Below are positions 7,073-11,745 of a DNA stretch of 11,745 nucleotides, piece after piece. The position numbers and the translations under genes are program-made. The DNA comes from an uncultured Prevotella sp. (GTDB lineage Bacteria; Bacteroidota; Bacteroidia; Bacteroidales; Bacteroidaceae), in the NCBI GenBank assembly GCA_934281565.1, contig CAKQXI010000062.1, positions 1 through 11,745 on the forward strand, in the 5' to 3' direction. Position 1 is the stretch's first letter; each line of letters begins with the position of its first letter. Below the pieces are notes generated by a model. The model was not told where the DNA came from. It ran no database searches and was given only the letters and a program-made list of their open reading frames with translations.

Positions 7073-7117
7073 AAGGCTTGGTTTCTTTTTTCAAAGAAAT
7101 ATAGACTTTCTCATTTT
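7054..7117 (-). terminator. candidate terminator of the fimbrillin-like gene
   Basis: Beginning 37 nt past the fimbrillin-like stop codon, AAAATGAGAA (7117-7108 read on the minus strand) pairs perfectly with TTCTCATTTT (7066-7057). An inner hairpin lies between them (TTTCTTT 7082-7088 with AAAGAAA 7093-7099 in plus-strand terms), and a T run follows. It overlaps the -33 region of the next gene. The stem is AT-rich and its arms are far apart, so confidence is moderate. Confidence 0.45.
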
Positions 7118-7153
7118 ATTGGAAATAACCGTATAAGACAACAGGGACATGGA

Positions 7154-9895
7154 CTAAAAGGCAAGGAATGGACGGACTACTGATGGATACATTCCATAAG
7201 CACCTGAGTCGTGAAGCCAAAAACTACACTCTCCTCCACCCCAACTAATTCCAGAACCAGCATATACAATACCTCTCGAACTAAATTCCGAGGAAGTCCA
7301 TTCCGCATTCATTACCTTATCGAAAAATACCGTATAAATATGACCACCCTCCGCAACCTTTTTCAATGCTTTATTAATAGGACCTGTAACATTATAACTA
7401 CCATTTCTTCTAAATGCTGTACCTACTGTTTCCGTACCACCATTAGCAATTTCCCATGTACAATCACCAGCCCCACCTAATCCTAACATAATGGCAGCAT
7501 ACTGCCCTGCTGTTGCAACAAACCATCCTGTAGATTTATCTGGTGCTTTAGTTGCACTATTAGAATTATATCTATTCATTTCTTGGAATACAGGATAAGT
7601 AGCACTATTTAAGCGACTTGTTATATAATAGCCAGAACCTGCAATACTTCCTTTTGAGTTTATAGCAGCAGCTCTAGAACTTATATAGGCTATTCCAACT
7701 GAACTTGTTGTGTTTTTCCATTTCAATGATGTACCCTTATACGTTTCTGGATTAGCTGGTTCAGATGATGGGTAACTGTAGTTCTTAAGAAATTCATCTG
7801 TCGTACTAACCGTTACGCCAAGGTTCTTTATTCCCATTACCAAGGCATGACCACCAATTCCTGTGGCTTTCGTATTTTTCTCTACCCAATAGTCATCGCC
7901 ACCTTGAGCAATATAACCAACGACACCAATAGGTGTATTGACAGCAGCTGGCTCCAAATCATCTTCATTATGAGTTATAGCTCCATTCTTATAATAAATG
8001 TCACCCAATGCCAATGTATAAGAATGTTTCTCATCATCTTCTCTCATTGCCATATGTGTTTCTATCTCTGCTATGCTTGGGCTATATGACAGTTTTTCTT
8101 TCCAAGCACCTTTCCATCCTTTGGCTGTGGCATTAAATGTTGTAGAGGTTTTAGGTTTCACGATAGCAACATAGCGATTATAAGACAATTCATAAGGGAT
8201 ATTGTCTACAAACTGGTCACTGACAATGGCGGAGGTCCAATCGTATGTCTTGTCACTAAGCTCATAGTTAAGACCTGTGCCTAAGGTAATATCGGCAAGT
8301 CCCATGGCATGAGTCATATTGAAGTCGATACTACTTGCCGTATTGCTGATATTAGCCATACCGATTTGCAAGTCACAGGCATTTAACTTAGATAAGCTGC
8401 TTTGGTCAGAAGATGGTGTCCAAGCACTTATTACATCACTAAAGAAACTGGCCGCATTAGTGATATTTGTAGCTTTTGTGCCTGCTTGTGGCAAGTTGTT
8501 ACTAAGGTCTGTACTGGTAGGATTGCAATAAGCAAAATATTTGAACCTCGGAGAGAACAACATATTTACATCATTGGGCAAGTTCCATGACTTGGTACTG
8601 CTGTTATAGGTCAATTGAACATTGGCGTTTCGTATATTACCTTGGTCGTCTACAACGAACAAACCTATTTTCTCCGTGCCATCATAGGCTGACTTCAATT
8701 TATTTGCCGTAGTTGTATATTGACTGCTCCAGTTGGTAGGAAACTCGATGTTACCCAAACTAAGAGTTGTGACTTCGGAAGCGGACAGTTTATAAATAAT
8801 ACTATGTCCTGCTTCCCAACTTGTACCGCTTAAACTGGCGGTAAGGGTCTTTGCACCATTGTCATTGTCAAAGACTATTTCCACTTCGGCATCTGAACCT
8901 AACGTTTGTGGTATCATTAAAAGCGTTTGGTCATTATTGGTAAGGGCTACATCTTTTTCACCAGTTATCGTACCATCGCCATTAGGACCTAAATTATCTA
9001 TCGTGTATTCTGCATCAGCAGTAACATTATCAGTATTCCAAGTATTAGTAGCGATATTATAATCACCCTTACCTTTTACTCCACGAACAGTAATTTTACT
9101 TATCTTACCGGGTACCATATCTTTGCCAACGGCAAAAGTTACAGCAGTCAAAGCATGAGAGAAATGCAAGTCCACTGCACTTGCAGCATCAGTGGCAGAA
9201 CGACTATTGTCCTCACTCTTTGCCACGATGAAGTCGGGTTGTGACTTAATATCATCCCCTGTTCCTGCTACATAGTGAACTGTCCTGTCTTTCGACAGTC
9301 CACTGCCGCTTTCAGACAGCATACTGGCATTAGTTGGGGCATAAGCATAGAATGATAAGGTAGCATCGGTAGTCCAATACTTGTCACTGGAAATATGCCA
9401 AATATTACCACTCTTTGTTGCCTTTTCAAAAGAGAAGTATCCTGCTTCAACGTTGTCTTTTTTGGATACTGCACTAACAAGGATTTCATCTCCAATCTCC
9501 GTTACTTTAGTTCCTCTGGTGGATACACTATTCTGATTATTAATTTCTGACAAGGGAACACCAGAACGAGTAACCAACTCATCCTTATCATTATAGAAGT
9601 AAGTACCTACTTGTTCCACAGGATGAAGATACAATGGTTTCCCTAAGTCACTCTTTACAATCAATGGACGATAATCTCCAATGGTACTGATTGCACGAGT
9701 GCTTTCGTCATTACTACTACCAGAATTCGGTGTCCAACCATTTACTTCTGTTACAGTAAAAGAAATCTTCTTGTCGGAGAGCGTGACACCAGACATTCCT
9801 ACACTTTCAGAACATGACACTAAGGATGATGATACTACTGATAAAGATGCCAATGCCAACAATAAACTAATGCTTCGTCTTTTAATGTATATCAT
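7154..9895 (-). CDS. fimbrillin-like surface lipoprotein with C-terminal C-type-lectin-like (possible DGR-variable) domain
   Basis: This is a 913-residue lipoprotein with a basic start (MIYIKRR), a hydrophobic core and lipobox LVSC with the cysteine at residue 28. From about 36 to 375 there is a fimbrillin-like domain (ISFTVTEVNGW..., STRA, then HFSHALTAVTF). From about 380 to 610 there is a second one (LGNIEFPTNW..., then FNMTHAMGLADITL). From about 625 (LGDIYYKNGAI) to the end is a third domain ending in a C-type-lectin-like fold: GWFVATAGQY at 790-799, EWTSSE around 866, and the terminal VRPFLAF. Such C-termini occur in Bacteroidota pilus-tip or adhesin lipoproteins and in targets of diversity-generating retroelements. 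It should be on the cell surface and bind a ligand or partner. The probable promoter is about 410 nt upstream, with a structured leader. No paired pilin or RT gene lies in the window. Fimbrillin-like is well supported; the ligand is unknown. Confidence 0.82.
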   Translation of the reverse strand: MIYIKRRSISLLLALASLSVVSSSLVSCSESVGMSGVTLSDKKISFTVTEVNGWTPNSGSSNDESTRAISTIGDYRPLIVKSDLGKPLYLHPVEQVGTYFYNDKDELVTRSGVPLSEINNQNSVSTRGTKVTEIGDEILVSAVSKKDNVEAGYFSFEKATKSGNIWHISSDKYWTTDATLSFYAYAPTNASMLSESGSGLSKDRTVHYVAGTGDDIKSQPDFIVAKSEDNSRSATDAASAVDLHFSHALTAVTFAVGKDMVPGKISKITVRGVKGKGDYNIATNTWNTDNVTADAEYTIDNLGPNGDGTITGEKDVALTNNDQTLLMIPQTLGSDAEVEIVFDNDNGAKTLTASLSGTSWEAGHSIIYKLSASEVTTLSLGNIEFPTNWSSQYTTTANKLKSAYDGTEKIGLFVVDDQGNIRNANVQLTYNSSTKSWNLPNDVNMLFSPRFKYFAYCNPTSTDLSNNLPQAGTKATNITNAASFFSDVISAWTPSSDQSSLSKLNACDLQIGMANISNTASSIDFNMTHAMGLADITLGTGLNYELSDKTYDWTSAIVSDQFVDNIPYELSYNRYVAIVKPKTSTTFNATAKGWKGAWKEKLSYSPSIAEIETHMAMREDDEKHSYTLALGDIYYKNGAITHNEDDLEPAAVNTPIGVVGYIAQGGDDYWVEKNTKATGIGGHALVMGIKNLGVTVSTTDEFLKNYSYPSSEPANPETYKGTSLKWKNTTSSVGIAYISSRAAAINSKGSIAGSGYYITSRLNSATYPVFQEMNRYNSNSATKAPDKSTGWFVATAGQYAAIMLGLGGAGDCTWEIANGGTETVGTAFRRNGSYNVTGPINKALKKVAEGGHIYTVFFDKVMNAEWTSSEFSSRGIVYAGSGISWGGGECSFWLHDSGAYGMYPSVVRPFLAF
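7157..7300 (-). other. candidate DGR variable region at the 3' end of the fimbrillin-like gene
   Basis: Codons 866-913 run from WTSSE to the terminal VRPFLAF, the usual layout of a DGR variable region. Fixed aromatic positions (Y, W, F, Y) alternate with small or diverse residues, and about half of the codons in the core end in T with varied first two bases (AGT, GGT, ATT, TCT, GCT, CTT, TGT). This is what adenine mutagenesis of AAT codons in a template would give. The AT-rich host also favours such codons, and no template copy was found in the window, so this remains a hypothesis. Confidence 0.35.
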
Positions 9896-9970
9896 TGCTT
9901 TAAGCTATTATGTCCGCCGACTCCCTAAAGCAGATATTAATTAAATTAGGCTCACTCTATTCAAAAAATA

Positions 9971-10071
9971 TTGGCGTAGGAGTCCTTACTCTTTTGTTGT
10001 CCTTGCACGTTGAGGTCTTAGGAAACCTTAGAAATTAAGGACAAGAAGCAAAAAGGACACACCTACGCCAA
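9971..10071 (-). repeat. 101-nt imperfect inverted repeat (leader hairpin 2)
   Basis: The ends TTGGCGTAGG (9971-9980) and CCTACGCCAA (10062-10071) are perfect 10-base inverted repeats. Further in, GTCCTT (9982-9987) pairs with AAGGAC (10053-10058) and TTGTCCTT (9997-10004) with AAGGACAA (10037-10044). A small inner hairpin, TCTTAGG/CCTTAGA with loop AAA, lies at 10016-10032. No flanking target-site duplication is evident. It could be an RNA structure or the relic of a small palindromic element. Confidence 0.7.
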
Positions 10072-10083
10072 CGAGGGTATATA

Positions 10084-10150
10084 TGTATATAAACACAAGG
10101 CACACCCTTTCCATACGAAAGGGCGTACTTGTGCCGTGCTAATATATACA
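10084..10150 (-). repeat. 67-nt hairpin (leader hairpin 1)
   Basis: Outer arms TGTATAT (10084-10090) and ATATACA (10144-10150), middle arms CACAAG (10094-10099) and CTTGTG (10128-10133), and inner arms CCCTTTC (10105-10111) and GAAAGGG (10117-10123) around a 5-nt loop. In minus-strand RNA the bases between the middle and inner arms also pair through two G-U pairs, giving about 17 pairs with one bulged C. In plus-strand RNA they mismatch. It is not followed by a U run, so it is not a simple terminator. Confidence 0.7.
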
Positions 10151-10314
10151 CGCTATTGTAGACATCCACTGCCATTTTGCTCTGAATTTCTGCTTGAAAG
10201 TTCCTAAGTTTCAACATGCCAGAAGCAAACGTAGTACACGTCAAACCTTTAAAATAGAGCCAAATCACGAACTAACGCCAGCAACTCATTGCCAGCTACC
10301 ATGAAATGACGCTG

Positions 10315-10346
10315 CAAAAGTAATCAAAATATCTGAAACCAACAAA
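10315..10346 (-). promoter_or_regulatory. consensus promoter, probably of the fimbrillin-like gene
   Basis: On the minus strand, TTTG at 10343-10346, a 20-nt spacer and TACTTTTG at 10315-10322 match the Bacteroidota consensus. The predicted start is near 10308. The next gene downstream on this strand is the fimbrillin-like lipoprotein, and tandem repeats lie directly upstream of the -33 box. Confidence 0.65.
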
Positions 10347-10353
10347 GAATTCG

Positions 10354-10428
10354 TATGTTTTTATACTATCTATATCTTATGTTTTTAGTTATCCATATCT
10401 TATGCTTTCATATTATCTATATCTAAGG
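10354..10428. repeat. tandem 23/24-bp direct repeats upstream of the promoter
   Basis: Three near-copies of TATCTATATCTTATG start at 10367, 10390 and 10414 (spacings 23 and 24). The second has C for T at its fifth base and the third ends AAGG. A partial fourth copy (TATGTTTTTA at 10354) precedes them. The array ends only 7 bp before the -33 box, the position expected for activator or repressor binding sites. It is AT-rich, so chance similarity contributes. Confidence 0.55.
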
Positions 10429-10452
10429 AAGTGTACCCTTGCTCTCTCATTA

Positions 10453-10515
10453 TATATATCATGGCACTGCCATAATATACTTTCTTTAGGTCTAATACAG
10501 AGTATATTATTATGG
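10453..10515. repeat. nested AT-rich inverted repeats
   Basis: ATGGC (10461-10465) and GCCAT (10469-10473) form a hairpin with a 3-base loop and AT-rich flanks. The right arm is shared with a second inverted repeat: CCATAATATACT (10470-10481) against AGTATATTATTATGG (10501-10515), which has three extra bases. The two pairings exclude each other. The element lies between the fic stop and the tandem repeats and may be a fic terminator region or an operator. Confidence 0.4.
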
Positions 10516-10537
10516 TCATTAACATCAGTAAGTTGAT

Positions 10538-10555
10538 AAAAGGCTCTATACCTTT
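10538..10555 (-). terminator. weak hairpin just after fic
   Basis: AAAAGG (10538-10543) and CCTTT (10551-10555) form a 5-bp stem about 10 nt past the fic stop, and the minus strand continues through TTTTATC. The stem is short and the U run interrupted, so it is at best a weak terminator. Confidence 0.25.
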
Positions 10556-10563
10556 CCGATAAA

Positions 10564-11358
10564 TCAATCCTCATTAAGGGACAGATTGTAGTTTTTAATT
10601 TCCTCCTTAAGATTCTTCACATGTTCCTCCATCATAAACTCCCGAAAAGGTTCCATGGATTTATTTTCCCTTGAGTCAACAAGGGCTTGGATATAATCAC
10701 TCTTATCTTCTTTTTTCACGATAGTAGGAATCAACCCAAACTCAAACTGTATATGATTCATCAACAACCTTGACATTCTTCCGTTTCCATCCACCCAAGG
10801 ATGAATCTGCACCAACCTATTGTGGGCATCAAAACTCATCATGTATTGTTCATATATATCAGGATGCCGAAGAAGGTTTTTTCTCAAGGTTTCCATATCT
10901 ACACAAAAAGCTTTTGTTCGTTCTTCCACTTTTTCCCAATTCATATAGAACTTGCCGCCTACTCCTGCAGTAACATTTACCATCCGCAAATCTCCTCTGG
11001 ACGAATCAAAACTACCAGCCATAACACTATACAACCTACCTGTTCTCCTCATTACAAGGGAAGACAAATGTTTCAACACCCCTAAAGACATTGGAGTATG
11101 CGCCCTTGCCAACTCCATGCTTCGCTCATAAGCAGCCTTTAGGTCGAGGTTCATATTGAGTTCATCCATGTTCTTTCCTTTGGCTGCCACTCCCTCATCA
11201 AAGAGGATTTGATTTTCTATTGCTGTCATTGTAGAACCCTCAATGGCTGTAGAGTGCGTTATGATAGAATACAAATAGAATTTGTCATAATCTATCAGAT
11301 TAGACATCCCCAATTTCTTGTATTCATTTATCGTTTGTAAAAACTCATCCTTATTCAT
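10564..11358 (-). CDS. Fic family protein (class II, N-terminal inhibitory helix), probable AMP-transferase
   Basis: This is a 264-residue Fic enzyme. The active-site motif HPWVDGNGRMSR (residues 186-197) matches HPFxDGNGRxxR, with the catalytic histidine H186 and the phosphate-binding GNGR loop intact. An N-terminal inhibitory motif STAIEG (36-41) fits [S/T]xxxE[G/N], with E40 expected to block the ATP site. That makes it a class II, self-inhibited Fic needing no separate antitoxin. The flap-like region around GSFDSSRGDLRMVNV (115-129) also fits. Family members transfer AMP to hydroxyl groups of target proteins; the target here is unknown. The ATG at 11358 follows a TATCTTTG box by about 23 nt. 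The gene appears monocistronic, with 200 nt to the upstream small gene and 668 nt to the next gene downstream. No DNA-binding domain is visible at either end. Confidence 0.9.
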   Translation of the reverse strand: MNKDEFLQTINEYKKLGMSNLIDYDKFYLYSIITHSTAIEGSTMTAIENQILFDEGVAAKGKNMDELNMNLDLKAAYERSMELARAHTPMSLGVLKHLSSLVMRRTGRLYSVMAGSFDSSRGDLRMVNVTAGVGGKFYMNWEKVEERTKAFCVDMETLRKNLLRHPDIYEQYMMSFDAHNRLVQIHPWVDGNGRMSRLLMNHIQFEFGLIPTIVKKEDKSDYIQALVDSRENKSMEPFREFMMEEHVKNLKEEIKNYNLSLNED

Positions 11359-11558
11359 ATTCTTTCTAATTATTATCCTTGCAAAGATACTATTTATTTT
11401 TCAAACGAAGAAAGCCAAATTGCATTTATTGCTATATTTTTCTAAACTTGCTCCAAACATTAAAATAATTTATTCTAAACATTTCGCATCATTTCATTGA
11501 TACTATCGCAATTATCTAAATTAGAAAGAGCGTAAGTTCATAACTCCCTGATTTAGTA
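11359..11558. other. AT-rich intergenic region between fic and the small membrane genes
   Basis: Apart from the fic -7 box this 200-bp stretch shows only short AT-rich repeats of TTCTAAAC (around 11440 and 11472) and half of the palindrome at 11552. I see no gene or convincing terminator in it. Confidence 0.4.
11382..11389 (-). promoter_or_regulatory. -7 promoter box of fic
   Basis: On the minus strand the sequence TATCTTTG matches TAnnTTTG, 23 nt before the fic ATG. TTTG sequences at 11402-11405 and 11416-11419 are at spacings of 12 and 26 nt, not 19-21, so the -33 element is unclear. Confidence 0.55.
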
Positions 11559-11563
11559 CTAAA
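11552..11563. repeat. perfect 12-bp palindrome
   Basis: TTTAGTACTAAA is a perfect palindrome covering the TAG stop of the 34-codon gene. It may be a protein-binding site or chance. It lacks a loop and so is not a good RNA hairpin. Confidence 0.35.
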
Positions 11564-11663
11564 GTTCCTGTAACCATTTCTTTCCAGACTTAGTATTAAG
11601 CCATAATGCAATACCAATAGCAACTATGCTAATTGTTGCATAAACATAAATCAATCCTTCCAT
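11559..11663 (-). CDS. small single-span membrane protein, 34 aa
   Basis: The ATG at 11663 opens a 34-codon frame ending in TAG at 11559-11561. The peptide starts MEGLIYVYATIS, continues through a hydrophobic helix (about residues 4-22, IVAIGIALWL at its end) and finishes with the basic tail NTKSGKKWLQEL, a layout with the N-terminus outside and positive residues inside. It begins 3 nt after the stop of another small membrane protein gene. A hydrophobic span followed by a compact charged tail, in tandem with a second membrane peptide, argues against a chance frame. The function is unknown; it could be a regulatory or accessory subunit of a membrane complex encoded outside the window, or a toxin-like peptide. 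No Shine-Dalgarno site is visible. Confidence 0.55.
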   Translation of the reverse strand: MEGLIYVYATISIVAIGIALWLNTKSGKKWLQEL

Positions 11664-11666
11664 ATT

Positions 11667-11745
11667 CTATTTTTTTAATATTCTAAAACCTATATAAGCT
11701 AATCCGCTCGTAGATATTAACCCAAAAATTAACAACCCCCAAACA
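11667..11745 (-). CDS. small membrane protein, C-terminal part (cut by window edge)
   Basis: The frame enters at the right edge and ends with TAG at 11667-11669. The 25 visible residues are a membrane helix with a basic end: VWGLLIFGLISTSGL followed by AYIGFRILKK. Since the 34-residue protein begins 3 nt further on, the two are probably translated from one message. The start lies beyond 11745, so length and family are unknown. The short visible part makes a chance open frame possible, but the hydrophobic run ending in FRILKK and the tight spacing support a real gene. Confidence 0.45.
   Translation of the reverse strand, partial: VWGLLIFGLISTSGLAYIGFRILKK

Larger units (their letters stand above)
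9896..10308 (-). promoter_or_regulatory. long structured 5' leader of the fimbrillin-like gene
   Basis: If the promoter at 10315-10346 drives the lipoprotein gene, its leader is about 410 nt, far longer than the 15-30 nt leaders suggested for other genes here. It contains two large stem-loops (10084-10150 and 9971-10071) in tandem, 12 nt apart. Both pair better as minus-strand RNA than as plus-strand RNA because mismatches become G-U pairs. No closer consensus promoter was found; TATTTTTTG near 9962-9970 has one base too many and no -33 partner. The leader may act as an attenuator, an RNA-binding-protein target or an mRNA stabiliser. Confidence 0.5.

Noticed and set aside
7017..7094. N-terminal extension of the DUF3256 protein to an ATG at 7094
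   Set aside because: A perfect promoter lies inside the extension, and the start at 7016 gives a clean signal peptide.
8319..8531. Plus-strand open frame that looks like a small protein with a signal peptide or membrane segment
   Set aside because: It is wholly antisense to the well-supported fimbrillin-like gene and is a by-product of that gene's codon pattern; it has no promoter or neighbours of its own.
9971..10071. Invertible (phase-variable) promoter flanked by inverted repeats
   Set aside because: The 10-bp repeats enclose only 81 bp without a consensus promoter, the interior itself is palindromic, the sequence does not resemble the Mpi-type sites I know, and the likely promoter lies outside at 10315-10346.
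9971..10150. MITE or insertion-sequence remnant
   Set aside because: There is terminal inverted symmetry but no target-site duplication and no transposase fragment. The better pairing in minus-strand RNA favours an RNA role, though a domesticated element cannot be excluded.
10035..10268. Minus-strand 77-codon open frame in the adhesin leader
   Set aside because: It reads straight through both hairpins and has an odd composition rich in C, Y, R and W, so it is more likely an accident of the palindromes. Leader translation is kept only as a possibility under the leader finding.
10354..10428. CRISPR array or plasmid iterons
   Set aside because: There are only three imperfect AT-rich copies with 8-9 bp between 15-bp units, no spacers of constant length, and no cas or replication gene nearby.
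1..11745. DGR template repeat or reverse transcriptase in the window
   Set aside because: I looked on both strands for a second copy of the 7157-7300 segment, or its adenine-rich version, and for RT motifs, and found none. The DGR idea therefore rests on the variable-region resemblance alone.

Overview
The window looks like a chromosome segment of a gut- or oral-type Bacteroidales, most likely Prevotella/Segatella-like. The grounds are families that are essentially Bacteroidota-specific (DUF4836 lipoprotein, DUF3256 protein, a fimbrillin-like lipoprotein), AT-rich intergenic DNA, few recognisable Shine-Dalgarno sites, and several copies of the Bacteroidota promoter signature (-33 TTTG, 19-20 nt, -7 TAnnTTTG). 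The genus is an inference. No tRNA, rRNA, CRISPR array, insertion sequence or plasmid origin was seen.

Region 1 (1-4946, minus strand) is a tightly packed operon of six genes with gaps of 3-32 nt. In transcription order they are a NupG-type nucleoside/H+ symporter, a bifunctional-nuclease-family protein with a C-terminal UVR motif, the 16S rRNA methyltransferase RsmE, a DUF4836 lipoprotein, a small ABC ATPase with unusual catalytic motifs, and the start of an FtsX/MacB-like permease cut by the window edge. Region 2 (4947-6237) is a divergent intergenic region followed by two half-size chromate-transporter (ChrA) genes on the plus strand. Region 3 (6238-7016) holds a compact minus-strand unit that looks like an independent ~70-nt small RNA (promoter plus a perfect GNRA-loop/U9 terminator), then a DUF3256 gene with a textbook promoter.

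Region 4 (7154-10515) is the most interesting part. A 913-residue surface lipoprotein carries two fimbrillin-like domains and a C-terminal C-type-lectin-like domain whose last ~45 residues resemble the variable region of diversity-generating-retroelement (DGR) targets. Upstream is a 668-bp gene-free stretch with a consensus promoter about 410 nt before the start codon. Two long hairpins lie in the transcribed leader and pair better as minus-strand RNA. Three tandem 23/24-bp repeats sit just upstream of the promoter. Together this suggests a regulated adhesin or pilus-tip gene with a structured leader. No DGR template repeat or reverse transcriptase is present in the window.

Region 5 (10564-11745) has a self-inhibited (class II) Fic enzyme on the minus strand and, upstream of it, two tiny single-span membrane proteins. 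One is complete at 34 aa; the other is cut by the window edge. They are separated by only 3 nt and look translationally linked.
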